Part shown: piece by piece, positions 45,092 through 55,200 of the stretch
Numbering within the stretch: the stretch's first letter is position 1
Layout: each line of letters starts with the position of its first letter
Origin: Vibrio fluminensis
GTDB lineage: Bacteria > Pseudomonadota > Gammaproteobacteria > Enterobacterales > Vibrionaceae
DNA: 62,620 nucleotides
Reading direction: 5' to 3'
Assembly: GCF_015278125.1 (NCBI RefSeq)
Contig: NZ_JADILO010000027.1
Coordinates: 1 to 62,620, forward strand
Position numbers and translations under genes: made by a program
The notes under the pieces: generated by a model
The model's input: only the letters and a program-made list of their open reading frames with translations
What the model was told of the DNA's origin: nothing
Databases searched by the model: none

Positions 45092-45520
45092 TTAAGCACT
45101 AAGCAGTTTGATCTGCTCAACAATCGCTTTTAAACCATTCCCACGGGAAGGACTTAGATGATCAATTAAGCCTAGCTGCGCAAAATAACCATCAATATCA
45201 AACTGTTGAATTTGCTCGCTGGTTTTATGATTGTAAGCCGCCATGACTAAGGCAATTAGCCCACGAACAATACGAGCATCGGAATCCGCGCAGAAAGACC
45301 AAGTCTCCCCAGCTAATTCACTGACCAGCCATACTTGGCTTTCGCAGCCAGAGACAGTAACTTGCTGCGACTTTAATTCTTCAGGCATCACTGGGAGTTT
45401 TTTACCCCATTGAATAACTTGGCGGTAACGATCTTCCCAACCACGCATCCCCTGCATCGTTTCGACAACGTCGTCTGCTGTGATTTGAGTACCAAATGGA
45501 TTTAAAGGAAATGTCGACAT
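45092..45520 (-). CDS. csdE: Cysteine desulfurase sulfur acceptor, SufE/CsdE type
   Basis: A 142-residue SufE-family protein. The sulfur-accepting Cys is in VSGCESQVWLV near residue 60. The protein has MRGWEDRYRQVIQWGKKLP near the N-terminus and FAQLGLIDHLSPSRGNGLKAI at the C-terminus. It takes persulfide from a cysteine desulfurase and probably passes it on to TcdA-related or Fe-S pathways. It is nine bases after tcdA, as an operon. csdA, its usual desulfurase partner, is not next to it in this window. Confidence 0.92.
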   Translation of the reverse strand: MSTFPLNPFGTQITADDVVETMQGMRGWEDRYRQVIQWGKKLPVMPEELKSQQVTVSGCESQVWLVSELAGETWSFCADSDARIVRGLIALVMAAYNHKTSEQIQQFDIDGYFAQLGLIDHLSPSRGNGLKAIVEQIKLLSA

Positions 45521-45529
45521 TACGTCACC

Positions 45530-46339
45530 TTACTTCTTGTGCTTTTGAATCAGCTTTTCAACGATACGAGCAACAGCAACAAAACCAAACGTTGCTGTAA
45601 CGACGGTTGCTGCACCAAAACCACTGGCACAATCCATACGCTTTGGACCTTCAGCGGTCGCTTTCACGCCACATACAGAACCGTCTGCTTGTGGGTATTT
45701 TAGCTGCTCAGTTGAGAACACGCAGTCGATACCAAATTTACGCTGAGGATTTTTCGGGAAGTTATGATGACGACGCAACGTATCTTTAATCTTCTTGGCC
45801 AGTGGATCTTGAATAGTTTTAGTCAAATCCGCCACTTGAATTTGCGTTGGGTCAACCTGACCACCAGCACCACCCGTGGTGATCACTTTGATTTTGTTGC
45901 TACGACAATAAGCCAGTAATGCCGCTTTCGCTTTTACGCTGTCGATAGCATCAAGTACATAGTCATAATCTTTTGATAAGTACTCGTGTTGATTATCTGG
46001 CGTAATAAAGTCGTCAATCAAATTAACCTTACATTCAGGGTTAATCAGTTTAACGCGCTCTGCCATCACTTCAATTTTACTTTGACCGACGGTACCACTC
46101 ATCGCATGGATTTGACGGTTAATATTGGTCACACACACATCATCCATATCGATCAACGTTAGTTCACCAATACCAGTACGTGCTAACGCTTCAACTGCCC
46201 ACGAACCTACACCACCAATACCAATCACACATACGTGTGCAGCACGGAGTATCTCCACTTCGCTATTACCATACAAACGGCGTGTACCACCAAAACGTTG
46301 GTTGTAATTATCTGAAGCAGGAGTGTCTAATTCACGCAT
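45530..46339 (-). CDS. tcdA: tRNA threonylcarbamoyladenosine dehydratase
   Basis: TcdA (CsdL) cyclises t6A37 to ct6A in tRNA using ATP. The 269-residue ThiF/E1-like enzyme has the adenylation motif GIGGVGSWAVEALARTGIG at residues 36-54, LIDMDDVCVTNINRQ with the ATP Arg, and DAIDSVKAKAALL. A hydrophobic C-terminal helix (FGAATVVTATFGFVAVARIV) matches the membrane-association segment of the family. It leads the tcdA-csdE unit. Confidence 0.96.
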   Translation of the reverse strand: MRELDTPASDNYNQRFGGTRRLYGNSEVEILRAAHVCVIGIGGVGSWAVEALARTGIGELTLIDMDDVCVTNINRQIHAMSGTVGQSKIEVMAERVKLINPECKVNLIDDFITPDNQHEYLSKDYDYVLDAIDSVKAKAALLAYCRSNKIKVITTGGAGGQVDPTQIQVADLTKTIQDPLAKKIKDTLRRHHNFPKNPQRKFGIDCVFSTEQLKYPQADGSVCGVKATAEGPKRMDCASGFGAATVVTATFGFVAVARIVEKLIQKHKK

Positions 46340-46370
46340 AGTTTAAGCCCGTAAATCGGTTACAAAAAAG

Positions 46371-46394
46371 AAGAGTGCGATTTATACGCACTCT
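46371..46394 (-). terminator. Terminator after mltA
   Basis: AGAGTGCG / CGCACTCT with a seven-base loop, followed on the minus strand by TCTTTTTT. Confidence 0.85.
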
Positions 46395-46450
46395 TTATGA
46401 AAATGTCTATACTCGCTCTCTGTGCCAACAAGTGGCCGCGTGCGAAACAA

Positions 46451-47551
46451 TTAGTTTTGTTTCTCTGGTGGCATTGCCCAAGGCGCTTGAGTTGGTGAGT
46501 TTTCTAAGCCTAGCTTCCATACTCGACCAAAATGCTTGTAATGCCCCGCTTCTGTGCCGGCACGTGGTCCCATGCCGTGGTATAAATCAAGGTGGTTCTG
46601 TTTCACCGCACCACCGGTATCAAGCACAATAAGCAAACGCAATTGATGTGCACCACTCCAACTACCATCTGCATTGAGTAGCGGTACTTCAGCAAGGATT
46701 GGGGTTCCCATAGGCAAAATGCTTCGGTCACCCGCTACAGACGCCATCGGTAGCAGTGGAATACCTGCCGAGCCTGTTACTGGTGCATCCGCTCGTGGGG
46801 CGAAAAAGACAAATGATGGATTTTGTTCCAGCACTTCACGTACTGTCGCCTCATCATTGGCGAGTACCCAGTCTTTGATCGCTTTCATCGACATTTTTTC
46901 ACGCGGCACTTCGCCACGTTCAATCAATACGCGACCGATACTAACGTACGCTTTGTTGTTTTTGCCACCATAAGCGAAATACTCAAGCGTATCGTCATCT
47001 TCAAAATGGACGAAACCACTACCTTGTACTTCCATCAAAAAGGGATCAATCATATTCGGAGCATAGCCAAGCTCTAGCCCTTGACCTTCTAATGCTCCAG
47101 CATAAATCTCCGCTCGAGTTGGGCAATTTTTACCGCAATCAGGTTTGGCATAAACTGGATATTTATAGATTTCATCGGCTTGATGACGAAGCTCCATAAC
47201 TGGAGAAAAGTAACCGGTAAATAAAACATTCCCTTTCTTATCGCCACCACCTAGCTGCGCCGTTTGAATACCAAATTTACCTAGCTCACTTGGATCACCA
47301 CTTTGCAGAACCCACTCATTGAGGGTTTCATACAGTGGTTGATAGACCTTAGCCATTGAAGGTGACCTATCGACCACCTTTTCTGCTTGTTTATGGAATT
47401 CGGTATAATCTCGTGTCACGTTTGATTGCACACTCTCAGTTTTATTGAGGGTTGTTTCAAACTCTTGATCGAAATATTGTTGCGCTCGGTCGTTTGGCTG
47501 AGCACAGCCAAACAGCAGCGTTACCGCAGCTAAAGGTAAGATCTTTTTCAT
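46451..47551 (-). CDS. mltA: Membrane-bound lytic murein transglycosylase A
   Basis: MltA cleaves peptidoglycan glycan strands from the outer membrane. The 366-residue lipoprotein has signal MKKILPLAAVTLLFGC with the lipobox Cys near residue 16. It contains FTGYFSPVMELR, the MltA domain SGFVHFEDDDTLEYFAYGGKNNK and the 3D domain with LIVLDTGGAVKQNHLDLYHG, which holds the catalytic Asp. The ATG at 47551 gives a clean signal peptide; an upstream start is rejected. Confidence 0.95.
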   Translation of the reverse strand: MKKILPLAAVTLLFGCAQPNDRAQQYFDQEFETTLNKTESVQSNVTRDYTEFHKQAEKVVDRSPSMAKVYQPLYETLNEWVLQSGDPSELGKFGIQTAQLGGGDKKGNVLFTGYFSPVMELRHQADEIYKYPVYAKPDCGKNCPTRAEIYAGALEGQGLELGYAPNMIDPFLMEVQGSGFVHFEDDDTLEYFAYGGKNNKAYVSIGRVLIERGEVPREKMSMKAIKDWVLANDEATVREVLEQNPSFVFFAPRADAPVTGSAGIPLLPMASVAGDRSILPMGTPILAEVPLLNADGSWSGAHQLRLLIVLDTGGAVKQNHLDLYHGMGPRAGTEAGHYKHFGRVWKLGLENSPTQAPWAMPPEKQN

Positions 47552-47623
47552 TATTTGTAGAAATCCATTAACGAGATAGCTCGAGCATGACAAACTATCG
47601 CTATCATCGTCAATGTAGAAGAA

Positions 47624-48052
47624 TCATTTTGAAGCAGTTTTGACAAATATGGGCTGGTAAGTGCTGTCTGTCAGTTGTTTCATTTCGTTCCAGTTGTGAT
47701 TTTGAAACTTGAAACGGCGTTTTTGCGTGCCATGTTGATAAACTAAGAATTCACCATCGAACTCAAACTCTGTCGCGACAACTGCCCCATCAAACACAAT
47801 ACCAACTGCGTTTATCTCGAGCCTTTCTGCGCGATACGGTGCCACTTCAGACTCAATCCAAACACCGTAAATCAATGATTCAGGATACGAGATCTTTTGG
47901 TAACGCTCACTGAGGGTCACAGCAGCCTGAATAATAAAGTAAGTGCTCATGATGGCTACTAACCAAACAGAAGTGACGATCCACTTATTGTGGTATGACA
48001 CAAATCCCTGTCTTTTTTCCTGTCCTGAGTTGTTTTTTATACTAACGTTCAT
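47624..48052 (-). CDS. DUF2850 membrane-anchored protein
   Basis: A 142-residue protein with one N-terminal membrane helix (WIVTSVWLVAIMSTYFIIQAAV, about residues 24-45) and a periplasmic beta-rich domain containing YGVWIESEVAPYRAERLEI and QHGTQKRRFKF. I recognise it as DUF2850, a family found mainly in vibrios; its function is unknown. It lies between mltA and argA, with the argA promoter region upstream. Confidence 0.85.
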   Translation of the reverse strand: MNVSIKNNSGQEKRQGFVSYHNKWIVTSVWLVAIMSTYFIIQAAVTLSERYQKISYPESLIYGVWIESEVAPYRAERLEINAVGIVFDGAVVATEFEFDGEFLVYQHGTQKRRFKFQNHNWNEMKQLTDSTYQPIFVKTASK

Positions 48053-48156
48053 TGAACTTTACCTTACAGAAAAAAGCTCTATATCACGCAGCAGTACAAG
48101 GCTCAATTTTAAGTCGTCTAAGTTGGATATCTATTCCAAAAAAACACTTGCTTAAA

Positions 48157-48195
48157 TTGGAATAAATTTGCACTATAATTACATATAAATTCACC
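48157..48195 (+). promoter_or_regulatory. Tandem ARG boxes (ArgR operator) of argA
   Basis: Two 18-bp sites, TTGGAATAAATTTGCACT (48157-48174) and ATTACATATAAATTCACC (48178-48195), are separated by exactly 3 bp. This is the spacing of ArgR hexamer operators. Each matches WNTGAATWWWWATTCANW imperfectly; the second has a full ATTCA half-site. A TATAAT overlaps at 48174-48179. Expected effect: repression by arginine. Confidence 0.6.
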
Positions 48196-48210
48196 CAAGA
48201 TGGACTTAAT

Positions 48211-49560
48211 GTGAAAATACGTAGTACAGCGTTAGTAAAAGGATTTCGTCAATCTGCCCCTTATGTCAATGCCCACCGGGATAAAACCGTGGTCATCATG
48301 CTGGGTGGAGAAGCTGTCGCTGATGGTAATTTCAAAAATATAATCAGCGATTTAGCACTACTGCATAGTTTAGGTGTAAAAATCGTTCTGGTTCATGGGG
48401 CGAGACCACAAATCAATTCAATTCTCTCTACTAACTCGGTTAACAATGCTTACCATAAAGGCATTCGGGTTACTGATGAACATTCTCTACCATTAGTTAT
48501 GCAAGCTGCTGGACAATTACAACTTGCCATTACCGCGCAGCTCTCTATGAGCTTAAACAATACTCCAATGGCAGGCACTCAACTCAATGTCGTCAGCGGT
48601 AACTTTGTCATCGCTCAACCACTTGGGGTCGATGACGGCGTTGATTACTGCCACAGTGGTAAAATTCGTCGTATTGATATCGCCGGCATTAACCGTATGT
48701 TAGAGCAAGGCTCGATTGTGTTACTTGGGCCTGTGGCCAGTTCAGTGACGGGCGAGTCTTTTAACCTCACCTCGGAGGAAGTCGCCACTCAAGTCGCTAT
48801 TCGTCTTAATGCCGACAAATTAATTGGCTTCTGTTCAGAGCAAGGTATTTTGGATGAACAAGGAGATGTGATCGCTGAACTCGTCCCCCGAGAGGCCGAA
48901 CAAATCTTAAATAAGCTAGAGCAAGATGTGGATCAGTCGAATGACAATGCTTCAGGATCTCTCCGTTTCTTACGCGCTGCGATTACCGCTTGTCGCGCCG
49001 GAGTACCCCGCAGCCATTTGGTGAGCTACAAAGTTGATGGCGCGCTGATTCAAGAGTTGTTCTCCCTTGATGGGATCGGTACGCAAATAGTCTACGCCAG
49101 TTCAGAGCGAGTTCGTTTAGCACAAATCGATGATATTGGTGGTATTTTGGACTTGATTCGTCCTTTGGAAGAACAAGGTATTTTAGTACGCCGCTCACGT
49201 GAGCAACTTGAACAAGAAATACACCAATTCACCATCATCGAAAAGGATGGGTTAATTATCGGCTGCGCTGCTCTTTACCCATACATCGAAGACTGCATGG
49301 CAGAAATGGCCTGTGTCGCGATTCACCCTGAATATCGTGATGGCAACCGTGGTTTAATTTTGCTCAATCACATGCGTCAGCAATGCAAACAGCAGGGTAT
49401 TACTCAGTTATTTGTTCTTACGACACATAGTTTGCACTGGTTCAGAGAACAAGGTTTTTACGAAGTCGGTGTTGAGTCACTGCCATCGCAAAAGAAGAAC
49501 CTTTATAACTATCAACGCAACTCGAAAATTCTCGCCATTGGCACCTCTCACACTGCTTAA
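48211..49560 (+). CDS. argA: Amino-acid N-acetyltransferase (N-acetylglutamate synthase)
   Basis: ArgA catalyses the first step of arginine synthesis, acetylating glutamate. The 449-residue protein has an N-terminal kinase-like domain (residues 1-290, VVIMLGGEAVADGNF and LVHGARPQIN) and a C-terminal GNAT domain (about 300-440) with MAEMACVAIHPEYRDGNRGLILL and LTTHSLHWFREQGF. The start is GTG. The preceding operator suggests ArgR control. It is next to recD, as in E. coli. Confidence 0.96.
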   Translation: MKIRSTALVKGFRQSAPYVNAHRDKTVVIMLGGEAVADGNFKNIISDLALLHSLGVKIVLVHGARPQINSILSTNSVNNAYHKGIRVTDEHSLPLVMQAAGQLQLAITAQLSMSLNNTPMAGTQLNVVSGNFVIAQPLGVDDGVDYCHSGKIRRIDIAGINRMLEQGSIVLLGPVASSVTGESFNLTSEEVATQVAIRLNADKLIGFCSEQGILDEQGDVIAELVPREAEQILNKLEQDVDQSNDNASGSLRFLRAAITACRAGVPRSHLVSYKVDGALIQELFSLDGIGTQIVYASSERVRLAQIDDIGGILDLIRPLEEQGILVRRSREQLEQEIHQFTIIEKDGLIIGCAALYPYIEDCMAEMACVAIHPEYRDGNRGLILLNHMRQQCKQQGITQLFVLTTHSLHWFREQGFYEVGVESLPSQKKNLYNYQRNSKILAIGTSHTA

Positions 49561-49596
49561 AACTTAAGCAAACGGTTTCGCGAGCGTGCGCATAAA

Positions 49597-49641
49597 TTAA
49601 AGCTCATAATATGTTTAAAATTCTCATTTATGAGCTTTATT
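49597..49641 (+). terminator. Possible terminator after argA
   Basis: AAAGCTCATAA / TTATGAGCTTT, 11-bp perfect arms with an 18-base loop, followed by ATTTC. The loop is large and the T-tract weak. Confidence 0.5.
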
Positions 49642-49771
49642 TCACAATCTCTGTTGTATATTATTCGACCACCTCAAAACTGAGGTCGAATTGGACTCAA
49701 CTAACCTAGCTCGACTAGACCGCATGGATTGCTTAAGTAGATAAAAACAACGTCAACTATGAGCAAACATC

Positions 49772-49951
49772 ATGAAAACCGTTATTTGCAACTCGCTGCA
49801 AAGCTTCTGGGATATGGCTGAAAACGAACTGCTGACCGATCTCAGCGTACATTGTGTTTTCCCTGTCACTGATAGCTTAAAGAACTTCATTCTCAACTAT
49901 CAACAACAATATCAAATCCGCAGTATCTCCTTTACTACGGTATTTAATTAA
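49772..49951 (+). CDS. Possible small protein, 59 aa
   Basis: A 59-residue frame starting MKTVICNSLQSFW and ending QIRSISFTTVFN. It is not recognised. The composition (Trp, Cys, Asn, Gln spread evenly) and codon use look native, and it lies in the 468-bp gap between argA and recD where no other gene is present. Evidence against: no clear ribosome site and another ATG out of frame (49759) just upstream. Upstream at 49670-49695 is a small hairpin (CCTCA / TGAGG). Confidence 0.35.
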   Translation: MKTVICNSLQSFWDMAENELLTDLSVHCVFPVTDSLKNFILNYQQQYQIRSISFTTVFN

Positions 49952-50028
49952 GCTTCACCTTCGCTTTGCTGGCGATAACCAAGGATGGTTTTTAATCTTC
50001 TTTATTACCTGCGTAAAACCTATGCGCA

Positions 50029-52203
50029 TTAATTTTTAAGCCTCTCCACCAAACCACTCGCACGCTCAGTCATTACCTTAATACCTCGCTTAACCACATC
50101 AGGTTGAACGTACATCGCCAAACGTTTTTTCGCGCGAGTAATACCAGTGTATATCAGCTCCCGGGTTAAAATCGGACTAAACTCTTTTGGCAAAATCATC
50201 AAAGTGAATTCAAACTCACTACCCTGTGATTTGTGAATAGTCATCGCGTAAGCGGTCTCATGCTCCGGCACGCGACTTGGCAGTACCGATTTCACACTAC
50301 CATCTGGCAACTCAAAGAAGACCTTTAAACGTGGCTCTTCCAGCGAGTCATCCCAAATACAGATACCGATATCACCGTTATACAAGCCTAAAGCGTGATC
50401 GTTACGGGTGATCATCACTGGTCGACCGTGATACCAAAGCTCATCTTGAGTTTGCACCAATTTGCGCGCCACTAACGCACGCTCAATACGCTGGTTTAAG
50501 CCCGTCACGCCAAAATCGCCTTCGCGTATCGCACACAGTAAACGGCAACCAGCAAACGCGTCTAAACCCGCCTTTGCCAAAGCTGTGACTGATTCAAGCT
50601 GTTCGGTTTGAGGATTCACTTCGCGCTTGGCAATGCGCTTAAGGTATACGCTGTATTCACTGACCATGGTTTGAATCAGCTGATTGTAGTGCTGCATATC
50701 AAGTGGATACTGGGCAATATCAGCAAAGTCGCGCTGCCACACGGCATCGTACTTAAAACCCGAGCCCGCATTGACGGCTTTAGCAAGCTGACCAATGCCT
50801 GAGCGAGCATCAAAACGATAGCTCTTTTGCAGCATACAAAGACTATCGCCGACTTGGCTGCCTTTTTGCTGACTTTGTGTAAGGGTATTAAAGCCAGTGA
50901 GCTGAGCAATCAATTCACCTTGGCTGCTGCTGTAACCATATTGATGGAATGAACAAATATCACCCAGTACTGCGCCAGCTTCTACCGAAGCGAGCTGATC
51001 TTTATCGCCCAGCAAGATCAAACGAGCATGCTTTGGCAGGGCGTCCACCAGCTTGTACATCATCGACAAATCAACCATCGACGCTTCATCGACCACCAAA
51101 ATATCGAGGTGCAGCGGGTTGGTTTGGTTATGGCGAAACTCGACACTATTTGGCAATGCACCTAACAAGCGATGCAAGGTGCTCGATTCGGTCGGGATCG
51201 CCGCTTTTAGCTCTGGGCTAACCGGCAGCTCAGCTACCGCCTTACCAATCGATTCGGTCAAGCGTGCCGCGGCTTTACCCGTTGGAGCCACCAGCTTGAT
51301 AGTAGGAACGACATTAGCACCACTCTCAGAGTTTTGCGCTTGTTCAATTAAGGCTGCCAGCAACTTAGTCACCGTAGTGGTTTTACCCGTACCAGGACCA
51401 CCCGAAATCACCGCAAAACGTTTAGTCAACGCAATCGCAGCCGCAACTTTCTGCCAGTTGACACACACCGCTTGAGGGACAAGCTGATCCAATGGTGCCA
51501 ATTGTTCGGCGCGTTTTACTTGCAGCAATACTTGATCAATTGCCGACCAATCCAGCGAGCCATCTTCAACCACATCTAAATGATCACACACCAACTGCTG
51601 GCGCTGCACTTGACTAAAGTTTGGATTTTTCGCCGCACGACTTAAGGAGGCAAACAAGTATTGGTAACTACGGGCGAACAAATGATCGAGCAAATTGGTC
51701 AGCTTTTGGATCTCGACAGGCTTTAAGATCATCGGTGTCCCAAAGCTATTTAATCGCTCGGCGAGTGTCACTTCATAATGCCAGTAACGGTGCAAATAAA
51801 CTCGCTCACCGTCAAAGACTAACGGTAAAGCTGAAGCCTTGCTGTGACTCGGATTGGCAACCCAAATAGAGTGACTCAGCAGTTGCTGCCAATCAATCGA
51901 GATTAATACTTGGTTAAGCTCTAACGCCGCATCGCCAAACAGACCTAGCTTGCTAGCAAGATCGACCGGTTGTGATTGCGCATCGCGTAGCAGCAAGCAA
52001 ATGTGTCCTTTGCCCAGCTCACTACTCACCACTCCAGCAATAAACGCTAATTGATCACTGTGAGATTTACTGAAAATAAAGCGCGCTAATTGGTAGTCCA
52101 ACTGGCGCAGTGAACCTTTTTGTGCCAAACGTTGTAGCGTCGCCATTAGTGGGGCATTGCCTAGTGGCGCAGCAGATAACGGAGGGGTGATTACATTACT
52201 CAT
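50029..52203 (-). CDS. recD: RecBCD subunit RecD
   Basis: RecD is the fast 5'-3' helicase of RecBCD. The 724-residue protein has an N-terminal RecB-binding domain, Walker A SGGPGTGKTTTVTKLL near residue 268, Walker B LVVDEASMVDLSMM and the C-terminal UvrD-like motif AYAMTIHKSQGSEFEF. It is somewhat longer than E. coli RecD (608), with extra segments in the middle. Its ATG overlaps the recB stop by four bases, so translation is coupled. Confidence 0.97.
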   Translation of the reverse strand: MSNVITPPLSAAPLGNAPLMATLQRLAQKGSLRQLDYQLARFIFSKSHSDQLAFIAGVVSSELGKGHICLLLRDAQSQPVDLASKLGLFGDAALELNQVLISIDWQQLLSHSIWVANPSHSKASALPLVFDGERVYLHRYWHYEVTLAERLNSFGTPMILKPVEIQKLTNLLDHLFARSYQYLFASLSRAAKNPNFSQVQRQQLVCDHLDVVEDGSLDWSAIDQVLLQVKRAEQLAPLDQLVPQAVCVNWQKVAAAIALTKRFAVISGGPGTGKTTTVTKLLAALIEQAQNSESGANVVPTIKLVAPTGKAAARLTESIGKAVAELPVSPELKAAIPTESSTLHRLLGALPNSVEFRHNQTNPLHLDILVVDEASMVDLSMMYKLVDALPKHARLILLGDKDQLASVEAGAVLGDICSFHQYGYSSSQGELIAQLTGFNTLTQSQQKGSQVGDSLCMLQKSYRFDARSGIGQLAKAVNAGSGFKYDAVWQRDFADIAQYPLDMQHYNQLIQTMVSEYSVYLKRIAKREVNPQTEQLESVTALAKAGLDAFAGCRLLCAIREGDFGVTGLNQRIERALVARKLVQTQDELWYHGRPVMITRNDHALGLYNGDIGICIWDDSLEEPRLKVFFELPDGSVKSVLPSRVPEHETAYAMTIHKSQGSEFEFTLMILPKEFSPILTRELIYTGITRAKKRLAMYVQPDVVKRGIKVMTERASGLVERLKN

Positions 52204-55200
52204 AGATCTAGCGCCATTTGTCCTGCGGAATTGCCACGTACTTCAATGGTCTCGCCATCAATCAGTTGGTCTAATTCAGTTAAAAACTGCAAACTTGGTT
52301 TGGCGGAAAAGATACCATGTTCCCCTTCCCCATCCATGCCACGTAAGAATAGATAGTAAACCCCACCAAAATGTTGCTGATAATCATAATTGGCTAGGCG
52401 ACTACGCAGAAAACGATGTAAGGCGAGCGCGTAAATTTGATATTGCAGATCATAACGGTGGTCCGCCATCGCTTGACGCAGCGCATCACCGTGATAGTCG
52501 TGGATCTCATCACCAAGATGGTTCGACTTCCAGTCAAGTACATAGTATTTGCCTTGATGCTCAAACACTAAGTCGATGAAACCTTTCAACATGCCCTGCA
52601 CCGTTTGAAAACCAAGATCGCCCGCTTTCGCCGAAAGGGTATCGTTACGCTGAATTACGCGATTCAGTTCTGCGGATGCCAATACTTCAATCGGCAGCAG
52701 AAACTCCATTTCAACTAAACGTTGGTTGGGTGATTTCTGATTTAAACGCAGCTCTTTACCATCCAATGGCGTGGCTAACACGGTATCCACCAGTTGTTGC
52801 AAAATTGGCAACCACTCAAGATCCAATTGCTCGCTTTCCATCAAAGCGATGATCGCTTGTTGGTTGGCTTCACTGTTGGCAGGTTCGGTGAACTCAACTT
52901 CTTCAAACAAGCTATGCAAAAACGTACCCGGACGCGCGCCACGTGGGAAAGTAAAAATTGAGCGCTCTGGCTCTAGCATTTCTTGCTCATCCTCTTCTTG
53001 AGAGGAGTCAACATCAAGCCGAAGTAAATCGTCATCGGCTGAATGATACGAACCTTGTTTAATTAGCCCTGAATAGCTGGTAATGCGCCAGCTGCGATCA
53101 ATCTCTTGCGCCAACTCACGCGCATGCAAAGTCTCTTGCTGTTGCTGCTCGGCAACAAATGGCGCGTCATTACTATCAGGTAAGCCACTTAGCGTGACAC
53201 ACGCTAAAGCTTTCGCTTGCTGCTCAATCGATTGAGTAAGATCGCTAATGCCACCCGCTTGACCATTTTGCAGCAAGTAACCCATGGCACTATGGTGCAC
53301 GCCCGTTGGCTCTTTGGTCGAACGACCATTTCTCAGTGGCGCAGCGCCAATGAAACAGCCATAAACCGCACGGGTTAAGGCTACATAGATCAGACGTAAG
53401 TCTTCCGCTAGACGTTCTTTGTCCGCCTGCGCCAGTGCCGCTTCATTTTTGGTGATATCCAAAATGGTCGAGTCAGTTTGCACATCGTAGTATTTCGCTT
53501 CACTTGCCTCACGGTAACTCAGCACAAATGGTAAAAACACCAAGTCATATTCGAGACCTTTCGATTTATGGATGGTGACGATCTGCACCAAATTGCGCTC
53601 TGATTCCAAACGCTGAATTTGATCCTCACTGCCGCCAAGACCATTTTGCGCGTCGCTGATCGCTTGCGCCAACCAACGCAACAAGCCATGGTCGCTATCG
53701 AGTTCGCCGCTCGCTTGTTGCAATAACTCACCAAGGTGCATCAAATCGGTTAAGTGGCGTTCACCACTCTCTTCTTCCAATAAACGTTCAGCAATATGAC
53801 GCTTGCTCATCACCGCACGCAGCATAGGTAGCACGCCGCGTTGCAGCCACAGTTTGCGATACTCTTTAAACTCATTAACCGCGTTTTCCCACACGCTTTC
53901 GTCGTTATTGAGCGCATCAAGACTGCCTGCATCGAGTGCAAACAATTCCGAAGCCAAACTGGCACGCAGCGCGCGGTCATTTTCTGGGGTTAACACCGCT
54001 TGCAGTAAACGCTGCACATCTTGAGCAATAATGGCGCTAAATACGCTATCACGGTTAGAGAGATAAACACTGGCAATACCCTGTTTCGCCAGCGCTTTTT
54101 TGATCATTCGCCCTTCACTACCGGTACGCACCAGCACGGCAATGTCACCCGCTTGAATCGCGTGATCGACTTTACCAGTGTGAAAGCTCGCTTGCCCTTG
54201 TTGGGAAGCAGTCAATATGGTCTGGATCTGATCAGCGGTCGCTTGCGCCATCGCATCAAGGTATTCGCCTTTGGCGAGCGGTTTGTCTTCTGCCTCTTGC
54301 AACCAGTAAGTCAAGGCAGGTTGAACCTGACCGCCCAGTTGCCACTGACGCTTATCAGCATTTGGGCTGGCAGCGACAGGGATAAATGGAATATCTTGAT
54401 CATAGATAAAGGCACTGTCAGGCAAAGCAAACACTTGGTTAACTGCCGCGACCATATCGGCGCTCGAACGCCAGTTAGTGCCGAGGGTAAAGTGAGACGA
54501 AACCTGATTACGCGCCTTGATATACGTAAAAATGTCCGCGCCACGGAAACCGTAAATCGCCTGTTTAGGATCGCCGATCATAAACAAACCACACTCAGGA
54601 TGCGGAAGATAAATGCGGCTAAAAATGCTGTATTGCAGTGGGTCGGTATCTTGGAATTCGTCAATCATCGCCACTGGATAAAGCTCGCGAATACGCCCTG
54701 CCAATAAGCCATCATCATCGTTATCAAGCGCCGCCGATAAGTTGGTCAGCAGGTCATCAAAAGAGAGCCACTGCTTTTGCTGCTTGGCTTTGGCTAGCAT
54801 AGTGCGGCAATGCTCAATTGCATGAGCGAGCAGCGGTGCTTTAAGGCTAATCGGCTCGGCGAGAAACGCTTCTATTGCTTTAAACACTGGATGCTGTGGC
54901 GCACTGCCTTTAGGCGTTTTCTCTAGAAGTACATTCTGAGCAAATTTTTCTAACTGCTCTGGGTAATCATAACCGGTGGTTTCAACACTCGCCCATTGAT
55001 CAACAGCGGCAAGCCATGTCGGCAGTGATTTTTTACTGTAACTGCGCTTATTGATGTCCGAATTCGCAATCAGATCATGGTAGTCTTTTTGCTCACTGCG
55101 CCACTGCGCTTTAAGCTGGTCAATCTGTTCAAGGTTAGCTTGATGCAGCTCAGCCAAATCACCTTGCATCGCCGCAACCGAGAGTTTCAGTGGCGCGCCA

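Noticed and set aside
54021..54707. 228-codon frame antisense to recB
   Set aside because: Lies entirely within the conserved helicase region of recB on the other strand; a shadow frame.
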